From Spirosoma spitsbergense DSM 19989 (GTDB taxonomy: Bacteria; Bacteroidota; Bacteroidia; Cytophagales; Spirosomataceae), in NCBI RefSeq assembly GCF_000374085.1, contig NZ_KB893603.1, positions 14,356 to 78,355 of the forward strand: a DNA stretch of 64,000 nt, read 5' to 3'. Position numbers and translations under genes: made by a program. Shown piece after piece: positions 1 to 7,752 of this stretch. The notes below the pieces were generated by a model. It was not told the origin of the DNA and did no database searches. It saw only the letters and a program-made list of their open reading frames with translations. The stretch's first letter is position 1, and every line of letters starts with the position of its first letter.

Positions 1-760
1 ACCACGGTCAGGTTCATCACCCCCGAGTTCAGCGGAGTACCTACAATGAAGCCTGGATCGGCACCTGTTCGACTCAGTCCGTTGGCGGGCAGCCCCGTCA
101 CACCGATGGTGTAAGTGGAGGACCCCGGTGGGATAGGCAACGTTCTGGGCAATGAAGCGGAAAAGGGCACGCCAGCAGTGGCCGTCAGGCTGATGGGGGG
201 GCGCGGTGGATCGACCGTAATGGTGTAGGCTCGCCAGGTGGTTGCGTTGTTGACGGGCTGACTGGCCGTAAAGGTTTCGACCACGGTCAGGTTCATCACC
301 CCCGAGTTCAGCGGAGTACCCACAATGAAGCCTGGATCGGCACCTGTTCGACTCAGTCCGTTGGCGGGCAGCCCCGTCACACCGATGGTGTAAGTGGAGG
401 ACCCCGGTGGGATAGGCAACGTCCTGGGCAATGAAGCGGAAAAGGGCACGCCCACCGTGGTCGTCAGGCTGATGGGGGGGCGCGGTGGATCGACCGTAAT
501 GGTGTAGGCTCGCCAGGTGGTTGCGTTGTTGATGGTCTGGCTGGCCACAAAGGTTTCAACCACGGTCAGATTCATCACTCCCGAGTTCAGCGGAGTACCC
601 ACAATGAAGCCTGGATCGGAGCCCACCAGGCTCAGTCCGTTGGCGGGCAGCCCCGTCACACCGATGGTGTAAGTGGAGGACCCCGGTGGGATAGGCAACG
701 TCCTGGGCAATGAAGCGGAAAAGGGTACGCCCACCGTGGCCGTCAGGCTGATGGGGGGGG
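1..760 (-). repeat. Tandem 279-bp (93-codon) repeats
   Basis: Three units, the leftmost incomplete, follow each other with an exact 279-bp period. The landmark ending each unit falls at about 192, 471 and 750, and another at 1, 280 and 559. Differences between units are few, mostly in a short stretch coding LVGSD versus RTGAD and in the VETF(V/T)ASQ stretch. Such high DNA identity points to recent unit duplication or homogenisation. The array continues past the left edge. Confidence 0.9.
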
Positions 761-917
761 CGTCGACTGGAGTTAGTAGCTTGAAGAACTCACTAGACTG
801 AACCACATGGCCAGTGTCGATTCCCCGTGGGTTGCCCTCCGCATGTAAGGTCCAGGAGAAGAACAGCATCAAGCCTAATAACCAACCAAGTGAACGGATC
901 GTATTTGTATTATTCAT
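1..917 (-). CDS. Secreted repeat protein, C-terminus cut off by the window edge
   Basis: This reading frame opens at an ATG (complement of 915-917) and stays open to base 1, so only about 305 N-terminal residues are visible. Residues 8-26 form a hydrophobic signal peptide ending near WTLHA. From about residue 53 the protein consists of near-identical 93-residue units, each starting with PPISLT and holding TYTIGVTGLPANGL, then GFIVGTPLNSG and WRAYTITVDPP. The GLPANGL and GTPLNSG segments resemble the LPAGL/GTP core of putative Ig (cadherin-like) repeats of Bacteroidota surface proteins. By analogy with the T9SS proteins at 27-39 kb it is probably exported, but its C-terminus is not visible, so that is inference. 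The enzymatic or adhesive role is unknown. Confidence 0.75.
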   Translation of the reverse strand, partial: MNNTNTIRSLGWLLGLMLFFSWTLHAEGNPRGIDTGHVVQSSEFFKLLTPVDAPPISLTATVGVPFSASLPRTLPIPPGSSTYTIGVTGLPANGLSLVGSDPGFIVGTPLNSGVMNLTVVETFVASQTINNATTWRAYTITVDPPRPPISLTTTVGVPFSASLPRTLPIPPGSSTYTIGVTGLPANGLSRTGADPGFIVGTPLNSGVMNLTVVETFTASQPVNNATTWRAYTITVDPPRPPISLTATAGVPFSASLPRTLPIPPGSSTYTIGVTGLPANGLSRTGADPGFIVGTPLNSGVMNLTV

Positions 918-1565
918 ATCCTGAACGTTTAGTATTACGATGATTCGAGTAGCGGGTAATACTAATTAACTCCGGGGAATAAACGTCCTTACTTATGTAC
1001 CAACGGTCAATAATTTATTGAACCATCCGCACACGTACTGCTTTGTATACCAATTAGTTAGATAAATGATTTAAAATAGCCATCCGGGTTCTACTTTGTC
1101 AGATAAACTGCTCTGCCTTAACTTGGTCTGATGGGACTCCCAGTCAGTAAAAAAACGCGACACCTCCGCCTGTCGCTGCCAGAGCCACTTCGTCTGTGAC
1201 CGTAAAAACAACCTCCTGAAAGCATAAATTGTCCCTAAAGGACTCTTTCACGAAAGTAAATCGAACGGCGCGGTCGGCCCCAATCGAACGTATGCAGGAG
1301 CGCATCCCGGATTGTGACTATCAACAGCTTCACCACCGCACGGGCGGGCCCGTTTATCAGTGAGTCAACCTGGGATGCCTTTGACGTAATGGGTTCGGGA
1401 GCCCAAAACACGCACAGGAGTCTGTCCGAACTACCCGGTGAGCAGGGGCTGATGTTGGCCAAAACATTGCTAAACAAACTCCACAAATCAGCAGGTATCT
1501 GGCAAAGTAATCTGGCTTCTACTACCATCAACGGGTTGGCCAGTCTGGGCTTCGATGAAGGGCCT
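918..1565. other. Intergenic stretch with no convincing gene
   Basis: This is the upstream region of the leftward repeat protein and must hold its promoter, but I see no clear TAnnTTTG element. Two overlapping opposite open frames (1235-1531 minus, 1314-1682 plus) exist. Neither has a recognisable domain over this part, and the minus frame has no family-like features. Confidence 0.5.
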
Positions 1566-1682
1566 CTATTCCTGTCGGCTGTGTACCATTATGGTTTCCA
1601 GGATATTCTGAAAGAGCCAGTTGAAGGCATTGTTAACTCCCAGCGCAGGATACTCAGTGTCAACGTCGGGTTGAAGTTTTAA
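1566..1682 (+). pseudogene. Possible C-terminal remnant of an outer-membrane beta-barrel protein
   Basis: The plus-strand frame here encodes about 38 residues containing LFLSAVYHYGFQDILKEP and ending RRILSVNVGLKF before TAA. Alternating hydrophobic residues, a YxYG(F/L)xxI motif and a terminal Phe are typical of the last two strands of PorT-type barrels in Bacteroidota. The frame upstream (from 1314) shows no matching barrel strands and no signal peptide, so this looks like the tail of a decayed gene. It could also be a chance open frame. Confidence 0.3.
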
Positions 1683-1710
1683 CAACGTCAGTTTGTCGAC
1701 CTGAACGAGT

Positions 1711-1781
1711 CGGTCAGTTAGTGAGTTTATGTAGTGGTAGATTACTTTTGTATTCATTCCCACAAACTCACTAACTGACCG
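1711..1781. repeat. Perfect 18-bp inverted repeat directly before a start codon
   Basis: Arms 1711-1728 and 1764-1781 are exact reverse complements with a 35-nt loop. The right arm is followed by GC and a run of seven T, then at once by the ATG at 1791. The shape is that of an intrinsic terminator, but it sits in the leader of the next gene. It belongs to the family of gap palindromes also seen near 10.2, 10.7, 11.4, 17.2, 22.2, 23.6 and 52.2 kb. Confidence 0.85.
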
Positions 1782-1790
1782 GCTTTTTTT

Positions 1791-2357
1791 ATGAATACGC
1801 TCTTCCCCATTTTCGTTAAGGCGGAGAATCTGCACACGCTCATTGTAGGTGGTGGGTACGTCGGTCTGGAAAAACTTACTGCCCTGCTTGGTAATGCTCC
1901 GGCCGCCCGTATCACCCTGGTGGCGCCCGACATTCGGGATGAAATCCGGGAGCTGGCCCAACAGAATCCTAAAATTCAGCTTGTTCAGGAGCCTTATCAT
2001 TCTATCTATCTGTCGGATAAAGACCTGGTCATTGCGGGTACTAACGATAAGGCTGTCAACAAACAGGTGCAGCTTGATTGTAAAGCGCACCGTATCCTGG
2101 TCAACGTAGCCGATACCCCCGATTTGTGCGATTTTTACCTGAGTTCGGTCGTGAAGAAGGGCGACCTTAAAATTGCCATCTCGACCAATGGTAAATCCCC
2201 CACCTTTGCCAAGCGGTTTCGGGAGGTGCTGGAAGAAATTCTGCCCGACAGTTTACAGGAAACCCTCGATAACCTGACATCCATCCGCAATCAGCTCAAA
2301 GGCGATTTTGTCCAGAAGATGGAGAAACTAAACGAGATAACGAAGGTGTTGCGGTAA
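1791..2357 (+). CDS. Precorrin-2 dehydrogenase / sirohydrochlorin ferrochelatase
   Basis: The 188-residue protein matches the N-terminal module of CysG and stand-alone Met8p/SirC-type enzymes. These oxidise precorrin-2 to sirohydrochlorin with NAD+ and then insert iron to make siroheme, the cofactor of sulfite and nitrite reductases. Visible features are a Rossmann motif GGGYVGLEK near residue 20, the IAGTNDKAVN segment of the nucleotide fold, the VNVADTPDLCDFY segment and the STNGKSPTFAKRFRE helix. The uroporphyrinogen methyltransferase half of CysG is absent, so that step must be coded elsewhere. The start codon lies directly after an inverted repeat and T-run, which could limit its expression. 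The FMN reductase gene follows after 18 bp. Confidence 0.88.
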   Translation: MNTLFPIFVKAENLHTLIVGGGYVGLEKLTALLGNAPAARITLVAPDIRDEIRELAQQNPKIQLVQEPYHSIYLSDKDLVIAGTNDKAVNKQVQLDCKAHRILVNVADTPDLCDFYLSSVVKKGDLKIAISTNGKSPTFAKRFREVLEEILPDSLQETLDNLTSIRNQLKGDFVQKMEKLNEITKVLR

Positions 2358-2375
2358 TTAACAACCCGGTATCCA

Positions 2376-2924
2376 ATGCGTATTCTTACCATATCCGGCA
2401 GTTTGCGGGCAGCATCAACCAATACCTTGTTGCTGGAGGCCATTGCAGAATTGGCCCCCTCCTCTGTTACCGTTATCCGCTCTGGCAGCCTCGACAGTCT
2501 GCCCCACTTTAGCCCCGAACGAGATGTTGACCCAGCCCCGGAAGCCGTAACCGACCTTCGCACGCAACTTCGGGAGGCCGACGCGGTTATCATCTGTACA
2601 CCCGAATACATTCATAGTATGCCGGGCGTTCTGAAAAATATGCTCGACTGGGTGGCTTCATCGGGCGAGTTCGTCCATAAACCTGTGGGCGTTCTCAGTG
2701 CTGGTCCTTCCGATATGGGTGGCTCGCGGGCGCACACGGCCTTGTCGCATACCATGGAGGTGCTGATGGCACAACAACCCGAACAGGCATCACTGATTGT
2801 TCCCTTCGTTCGGCAGCGTATGGACGCCGATGGGCGGGTAACTGACCCGGTTTTAAAACAGGCGCTGCAAACGGTTCTGTCGACCCTGATTGATACGGTC
2901 GGGAAGCAAACGGCACAAGTATGA
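2376..2924 (+). CDS. NADPH-dependent FMN reductase (flavodoxin-like)
   Basis: The 182-residue protein belongs to the NADPH-dependent FMN/chromate/quinone reductase family (ChrR/AzoR-like, PF03358). The N-terminal [16 protein letters not shown] carries the phosphate-binding loop for [22 protein letters not shown] is the hallmark (T/V)PEYxxxxPGxLKNxxDW flavin-binding motif. Length fits the family. It reduces FMN, quinones or nitro/azo compounds, and the natural substrate cannot be read from sequence. It sits between the siroheme gene and an aldo/keto reductase in one direction with short gaps, so co-transcription is likely. The neighbourhood suggests redox housekeeping. Confidence 0.85.
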   Translation: MRILTISGSLRAASTNTLLLEAIAELAPSSVTVIRSGSLDSLPHFSPERDVDPAPEAVTDLRTQLREADAVIICTPEYIHSMPGVLKNMLDWVASSGEFVHKPVGVLSAGPSDMGGSRAHTALSHTMEVLMAQQPEQASLIVPFVRQRMDADGRVTDPVLKQALQTVLSTLIDTVGKQTAQV

Positions 2925-2958
2925 AAATTCTTTCTTTATCTCCAAAAAACAAAACGAT

Positions 2959-3960
2959 ATGAAAAATAGAACGCTGGGTAACACGGGCGAACAATTATCC
3001 GCTATTGGGCTGGGCTGTATGGGCATGAGCCACGGCTACGGTACGCCCGATGATACGGAAAGCATCGCCACCTTACATAAGGCACTGGACCTGGGTATCA
3101 ATTTCTGGGACACGGCCGATATGTACGCGAATGGTGTCAACGAAGAACTGGTTTCGCGGGTGCTGGTACCTAATCGGGACAAGGTGTTTATTGCCACCAA
3201 GTTCGGGTTCCGGTATCGGGATGATGTTGCGGGAATCGGAGGCATACCGGGTACTTATTTCGATGGCTCGCCCGCCTGGATGAAACAGGCCGTGGAGAAG
3301 AGCCTGAAACGGTTGAAAATCGACACCATCGACCTCTATTACGCCCACCGCATCGATCCAAATGTGCCGGTTGAAGAGATGGTAGGGGCAATTGCTGATC
3401 TGGTTACAGAAGGCAAAGTGCGTTACCTCGGCCTGAGCGAAGCCTCAGCGGCCTCCATTCGTAAAGCGCACGCCGTTCACCCGATTGCCGCCCTGCAAAG
3501 CGAATATTCGTTACTGACCCGCGATGTAGAAAAGGAAATTCTGGGCACCATTCGTGAACTGGGTATTTCGCTGGTGCCATACTCGCCGTTAGCACGGGGG
3601 CTCATCACCAACACGCTCGATGTTACCCAGTTGGATACCAAAGACTTTCGGCGTACCCTGCCCCGCTACAACGACGAGAACCGCGATAATAACCAGTTGC
3701 TGGCGAGCGCGTTTGCCGATCTGGCGGCTGACAAACAGCTAACGGCGGCTCAACTGGCACTGGCCTGGGTACTGGCGCAGGGTGACGACATTATCCCCAT
3801 CCCCGGAACTAAAAAACGGAAATACCTCGAAGAAAACGCGGGAGCTGTCGACGTAATCCTTTCTGAATCAGACAAGGAAGCTATCGAGACCTTACTGGCC
3901 CGTTACCCAAACACAGGTCCGAGGTACAGCGAAGGGGCACTCAAACTGGTGAATCATTGA
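2959..3960 (+). CDS. Aldo/keto reductase
   Basis: The 333-residue protein is an NADPH-dependent aldo/keto reductase of the (beta/alpha)8 type. The catalytic tetrad is intact: Asp51 and Tyr56 in DTADMYANG, Lys81 in ATKFGF and His130 in YYAHRID. The C-terminal [18 protein letters not shown] segment is the usual NADPH phosphate-binding part of the MGMS(H/E) group of AKRs acting on aldehydes. I chose the ATG giving [10 protein letters not shown] because the longer frame would overlap the FMN reductase and adds sequence unlike the family. Its last 60 bp are duplicated in decayed form at 5661-5720 beyond pabC. The physiological substrate is unknown. Confidence 0.9.
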   Translation: MKNRTLGNTGEQLSAIGLGCMGMSHGYGTPDDTESIATLHKALDLGINFWDTADMYANGVNEELVSRVLVPNRDKVFIATKFGFRYRDDVAGIGGIPGTYFDGSPAWMKQAVEKSLKRLKIDTIDLYYAHRIDPNVPVEEMVGAIADLVTEGKVRYLGLSEASAASIRKAHAVHPIAALQSEYSLLTRDVEKEILGTIRELGISLVPYSPLARGLITNTLDVTQLDTKDFRRTLPRYNDENRDNNQLLASAFADLAADKQLTAAQLALAWVLAQGDDIIPIPGTKKRKYLEENAGAVDVILSESDKEAIETLLARYPNTGPRYSEGALKLVNH

Positions 3961-4021
3961 GGGTCGAACTATATCAAATGCACCCGTGTCACATCGGTAG
4001 TAATCAACGGTATGTTTTTCC

Positions 4022-5032
4022 ATGACTTTTGATCAGGCAACCGACCAGATGGATGAGTATGGACGGCAACGGCGGCCGTTCTTGTTCATCCTGGATTTTG
4101 ACCTCAAATGCCCTCTTGTCCTACGCCCGGACGAATGGAAGGCCCACGATGTTGCCTTTGATTTCTCGGGAACACCGGCCCCCGCTTCCCCTGAGCCGTT
4201 CTGGTTTCGCCGGTATCCCACACCGTTTGAGCAATACCGGGTTGGGTTCGACTATGTGGTGAAGAACATCCACCTGGGTAATTCGTTTCTGGTAAACCTG
4301 TCGGGGCAGACGCCCATAGAAACAAACCTAACTCTGGGCGATATATACGTCCGGACAACAGCCCGCTATAAACTTCGGCTGGCTGATCGATTCGTGTGTT
4401 TTTCTCCGGAATCGTTCGTACAGATTCGTGGTAACCGGCTGGCAAGTTTCCCGATGAAAGGGACAATTCAGGCTAGTCTTCCGAATGCCGAAGCAACTCT
4501 GCTGGCCGATGCCAAAGAAGCCGCCGAACACGCCACCATTGTCGATCTGATTCGGAGTGACCTGAGCCGAATTGCCCAAAAGGTGTGGGTGGAACGATAC
4601 CGCTACATTGACCGGATTGACACGCATGAGGGTGGTCTGCTCCAGGTGAGTTCAGAAATAGCGGCCCTATTACCCGACAACTGGCGCGACCAGCCCGGTA
4701 CATTGCTGGCCAGCCTGTTACCCGCCGGGTCAATTAGCGGAGCACCCAAACCCAAAACAGTCGAACTGATCCACACTGCCGAACAATACGACCGGGGGTA
4801 TTATACGGGGGTTTGCGGGTATTTCGACGGCGAGCATCTGGATAGTGGTGTTATGATCCGGTTCATCGAGAATCAGCAGGGGCAGCTCGTTTTCAAAAGT
4901 GGTGGCGGTATTACTGCCCGTTCCGATGCCTGGTCGGAGTATCAGGAAATGATCGATAAAGTGTATCTGCCGGTATCCGTCGAAGCCGACTTGTCGATAA
5001 ATTCGCAGGAAAATTCGTCGTTCATCCCGTGA
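4022..5032 (+). CDS. pabB: Aminodeoxychorismate synthase component I
   Basis: The 336-residue protein is a chorismate-binding enzyme that aminates chorismate to 4-amino-4-deoxychorismate for folate synthesis, with ammonia supplied by a separate glutaminase (PabA, not in this window). Motifs in order are HLGNSFLVNLSG, SFPMKGTI, ATIVDLIRSDLSRIA, LLPAGSISGAPK, YTGVCGYF and GGGITARSDAWSEYQEM, all core signatures of the TrpE/PabB/MenF fold. It is shorter than E. coli PabB (about 450) because the N-terminal subdomain is reduced, as in many Bacteroidota versions. PabB is preferred over TrpE because the PabC-like gene follows with overlapping stop and start codons. Confidence 0.88.
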   Translation: MTFDQATDQMDEYGRQRRPFLFILDFDLKCPLVLRPDEWKAHDVAFDFSGTPAPASPEPFWFRRYPTPFEQYRVGFDYVVKNIHLGNSFLVNLSGQTPIETNLTLGDIYVRTTARYKLRLADRFVCFSPESFVQIRGNRLASFPMKGTIQASLPNAEATLLADAKEAAEHATIVDLIRSDLSRIAQKVWVERYRYIDRIDTHEGGLLQVSSEIAALLPDNWRDQPGTLLASLLPAGSISGAPKPKTVELIHTAEQYDRGYYTGVCGYFDGEHLDSGVMIRFIENQQGQLVFKSGGGITARSDAWSEYQEMIDKVYLPVSVEADLSINSQENSSFIP

Positions 5033-5637
5033 TTTCTATGCCCTCCTGCCTGGAAACGATCTGTGTCCGAAACCGACAATTACAGCATATTTCGGCGCAC
5101 AATGACCGGTTCAACCGTACCCGGCTGGCCTGTTGGCAAATGAATGACCCCGCCCGACTCGAAGACTTTATTAAACTTCCCAATTGGCTGCTTCCACCAG
5201 AAATCTACAAGTGCCGCGTAACGTACGGTCCTGACATAGAAACGATTGAATTTGAGCCATACCACATCCGGCCCGTACAGAGTCTGGCCCTGGTGAATGC
5301 GAATGGATTAATGTACAGCCATAAATACGCTGACCGCCAGGCCATCAACAACCTGTTTGCCAGGCGTGGTTCTGCCGATGACATCCTGCTGGTTCGTGAT
5401 GGTTTATTAACGGATACCTCCTACGCTAATGTAGCCTTATTGGCGGGTAACCGCTGGTATACCCCGGCGCACCCGTTGCTCGAAGGTACGCAGCGTGCCC
5501 GTCTGCTGGCCGACGGTATCCTGCACCCCGCCGATATTCGCCCCGCCGATCTGCCTCGCTTCGAGAGTATCAAATTGATGAACGCCATGCTCGACTGGGA
5601 GCAGACTACGCCAATACCCGTACAGGCAATTCGCTGA
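5029..5637 (+). CDS. pabC: Aminodeoxychorismate lyase-like class IV aminotransferase
   Basis: The 202-residue PLP enzyme of fold type IV should remove pyruvate from aminodeoxychorismate to give p-aminobenzoate. The candidate PLP lysine is in YSHKYADRQAINN, followed by the class IV stretch DILLVRDGLLTDTSYANVAL and the HPLLEGTQRARLL loop. It is short next to E. coli PabC (269 residues), matching the compact Bacteroidota form that lacks part of the N-terminal domain. The GTG start at 5029 overlaps the pabB TGA as GTGA. An ATG nine bases later (5038) is equally possible. Overlap with pabB argues for translational coupling and supports the function. Confidence 0.82.
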   Translation: MISMPSCLETICVRNRQLQHISAHNDRFNRTRLACWQMNDPARLEDFIKLPNWLLPPEIYKCRVTYGPDIETIEFEPYHIRPVQSLALVNANGLMYSHKYADRQAINNLFARRGSADDILLVRDGLLTDTSYANVALLAGNRWYTPAHPLLEGTQRARLLADGILHPADIRPADLPRFESIKLMNAMLDWEQTTPIPVQAIR

Positions 5638-5660
5638 CAATAATACTGCCGGCAACCCGG

Positions 5661-5720
5661 CACGTTACCCAAACACAGGGCCGGGGTACGGTGAAGGAGC
5701 ACTCAAACTGGTGAATCGCT
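5661..5720 (+). pseudogene. Duplicated fragment of the aldo/keto reductase 3' end
   Basis: These 60 bp repeat the last codons of the aldo/keto reductase gene (3899-3956) with about five or six differences. The encoded stretch reads [18 protein letters not shown], against [18 protein letters not shown] in the parent, then runs into unrelated sequence without a stop at the homologous place. No other part of the reductase is present. It looks like the scar of a tandem duplication whose middle was lost or replaced by pabB-pabC. Confidence 0.75.
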
Positions 5721-5784
5721 GGGAAGGGAAGAATGAGAATAGGAAATGGTTACAGACTGTTTTGAGAAATTACTCAGCTAAACA

Positions 5785-5832
5785 AAAAATGGGCTGCCAA
5801 ACACCGTCAGGTGTTTAGCAGCCCATTTTTTG
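5785..5832. terminator. Bidirectional intrinsic terminator between pabC and prfA
   Basis: Arms 5785-5806 and 5811-5832 pair over 22 bp with one mismatch around a GTCA tetraloop. The outer ends are A-run and T-run, so it can stop transcription from both converging genes. Confidence 0.85.
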
Positions 5833-5870
5833 TCATCGGCATCGTTACTATTTGTTGGTAGAAGAGTGCC

Positions 5871-6944
5871 TTATACCGTTGCGCCTTCCTTCAATCGTTC
5901 GGCGTTTTCGGCGATGCGGAGTTGCTCGATGAAGTCGCCAATGTCACCGTCCATGACGGCGGGGAGGTTGTGCGTAGTCAGGCCAATGCGGTGGTCGGTT
6001 ACGCGGCTTTGCGGGTAGTTGTAAGTCCTGATTTTATCGGACCGGTCGCCACTACCAACCATCGTTTTGCGTTGGGAGGCAATGGCTTCGTTGTGCTTTT
6101 TAAGTTCCATTTCGTAGATCCGGGAGCGCAGAACGGTCAGGGCTTTATCAAAGTTTTTCAACTGCGAGCGTTCATCCTGGCACTGCACTACCATTCCCGT
6201 TGGGATGTGGGTCAATCGTACGGCAGAGTAGGTCGTGTTTACAGACTGGCCACCAGCACCCGACGAGCAGAAGGTATCTTTCCGGATGTCGTTCATACTG
6301 ATTTCAACGTCTACTTCTTCCGCTTCGGGCAGTACCGCCACACTGGCCGCCGAGGTATGAATGCGCCCCTGGGTTTCGGTGGCGGGTACGCGCTGCACCC
6401 GGTGAACACCCGATTCAAACTTGAGTTTGCCGTATACGTCCTCGCCTTCTATCTCGGTTATAATCTCCTTATAGCCGCCCGATGTGCCTTCTGTAAAATC
6501 TACCAGCGACATGCGCCAGCCCATTTTTTCGCAAAAACGCTGGTACATCCGGAAAATATCGCCCGCAAAAATAGCGGCTTCATCGCCCCCGGTGCCACCC
6601 CGAATTTCGAGAATCACGTTCTTGCTGTCGTTCGGATCTTTCGGCATCAGCATCTCTTTCAGTAGCTCCTCCAGTTCTTCCCGGCGGGGCAGTAACTCGT
6701 CAAGCTCCGTTTTGGCTAAATCCCTGAAATCTTCGTCCTTTTCGGTCGCCACGATCTGTTTGGCGTTTTCGATTTCTTCGAGTAGTTGCATGTAGGCCTG
6801 GTACTGCGCCACAATCTTCTCCAGATCTTTATATTCTTTACTCAGCTTCATGAATCGCTTCTGGTCCGAAACGGCTTCGGGCTGCACAATTTGCTGAGAT
6901 ACTTCGTTGAAGCGTTCGCGAATGGCTTCTAACTGGTCAAGCAT
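5871..6944 (-). CDS. prfA: Peptide chain release factor 1
   Basis: RF1 reads UAA and UAG in the ribosomal A site and triggers peptidyl-tRNA hydrolysis. The 357-residue protein has the stop-codon recognition tripeptide PAT at 187-189 (RVPATETQGR), which separates RF1 from RF2, and the catalytic GGQ at 231-233 in GAGGQSVN, the Gln being the usual methylation target. Domain order and length fit the family. The frame extends 15 codons upstream, but the ATG giving MLDQLEAIRERF matches the family start. It converges on pabC with a shared terminator; its own upstream side is divergent from the lipoprotein gene at 7114. Confidence 0.97.
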   Translation of the reverse strand: MLDQLEAIRERFNEVSQQIVQPEAVSDQKRFMKLSKEYKDLEKIVAQYQAYMQLLEEIENAKQIVATEKDEDFRDLAKTELDELLPRREELEELLKEMLMPKDPNDSKNVILEIRGGTGGDEAAIFAGDIFRMYQRFCEKMGWRMSLVDFTEGTSGGYKEIITEIEGEDVYGKLKFESGVHRVQRVPATETQGRIHTSAASVAVLPEAEEVDVEISMNDIRKDTFCSSGAGGQSVNTTYSAVRLTHIPTGMVVQCQDERSQLKNFDKALTVLRSRIYEMELKKHNEAIASQRKTMVGSGDRSDKIRTYNYPQSRVTDHRIGLTTHNLPAVMDGDIGDFIEQLRIAENAERLKEGATV

Positions 6945-7113
6945 AGTATAGTACTTTATCTGCCAGCGTTGTGGCAGCGATATAGACAATTATGAAACAC
7001 AAAATTACGAAAATCGCGGCAGTTCGATTATGTATTGACTGATTGCAACCAAGCGGCTGCCGGTGTGGTTTTCTATCTGAATGACGATATGTATTCCTAT
7101 TGAGTTCCTGTCT

Positions 7114-7695
7114 ATGAAACCCTGCCTGCTTCCTATTCTTTTCCTGACAACTTTTTTATTATCCTGCAATCCGGAACGGGTGCATTATACGACCGAATTG
7201 AAGCAGGAGATGGCCGATTCAAAAATCAAGCGCATCACCAACGCCGACCTTATTGCTACGGTTGATAATCTGGGCGGAAAGATCAGTATGGTTATCCAGA
7301 AAGAATTGGCCACGCAACTGCAGAAAACCACCGACCCGGTAGAGCGGGCCAAACTTTGCCAGTTAGCGAATTTGCCCCGTACCAAAGCCATTGCTAAAAG
7401 TTACGAAGTTGATATAAGACTGCTGGGCTCGGCCGATATACAGAATAAAACGCTCAACGCAAAAGAGCGGGAAATTCTGGATGCGTACCGGTATAGTGTC
7501 GGGCAGAAACAGGTGCCGATTTCCAATATTCAGAAAATCAACGATACATCGTACGTGTACAACGCGGTTGTTCCGCTGATCAGCCCGATCTGCAAAGCCT
7601 GTTTTGGCAAAGACACCCTTCCATTTGCCGTCTGGCACATCGGTTTTCAGAAACGCGAAGTGGTCCGTCGGATGCAGTCCTCCAAAAAGAAATAA
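7114..7695 (+). CDS. Putative DUF3365/Tll0287-like lipoprotein with altered haem motif
   Basis: The protein of about 193 residues starts MKPCLLPILFLTTFLLSCN, a lipoprotein signal with lipobox LLSC, so it is probably anchored in the periplasm or outer membrane. The body, with KISMVIQKELATQLQ, a DIRLLG(S/T) stretch, LNAKEREILDAY and a late Cys-x-x-Cys, resembles the DUF3365 (Tll0287-like) fold, known as a c-type haem or sensor domain. In that family the late motif is usually CxxCH. Here it reads PICKACFGK, with Phe where the haem-ligating His should be, so covalent haem binding with normal ligation is doubtful. The upstream start (7081) adds residues before the signal peptide and was rejected. 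Function is unknown. Confidence 0.6.
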   Translation: MKPCLLPILFLTTFLLSCNPERVHYTTELKQEMADSKIKRITNADLIATVDNLGGKISMVIQKELATQLQKTTDPVERAKLCQLANLPRTKAIAKSYEVDIRLLGSADIQNKTLNAKEREILDAYRYSVGQKQVPISNIQKINDTSYVYNAVVPLISPICKACFGKDTLPFAVWHIGFQKREVVRRMQSSKKK

Positions 7696-7699
7696 GTAT

Positions 7700-7741
7700 A
7701 TTCGTAGAAATAATTTCGTGGAAATGATTTCGTGGAAATAA
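7700..7741. repeat. Three tandem 14-bp repeats before the Uma2 gene
   Basis: Units at 7700-7713, 7714-7727 and 7728-7741 share the pattern TTTCGTGGAAATRA; the last two differ at one base. The array lies just before the ATG at 7753 and creates a GTG that extends the open frame. It may be a slippage-prone leader. Confidence 0.8.
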
Positions 7742-7752
7742 ACTGGTGTGAT

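Noticed and set aside
1-760. CRISPR-like array
   Set aside because: The repeats are 279 bp, contiguous, in-frame coding units with no spacers.
1235-1531. 98-codon minus-strand frame
   Set aside because: No recognisable features, overlaps another frame, and no plausible promoter or neighbour relation.
5922-6665. 247-codon open frame on the plus strand
   Set aside because: It is antisense to prfA, whose catalytic and recognition motifs are intact, and has no domain pattern of its own.
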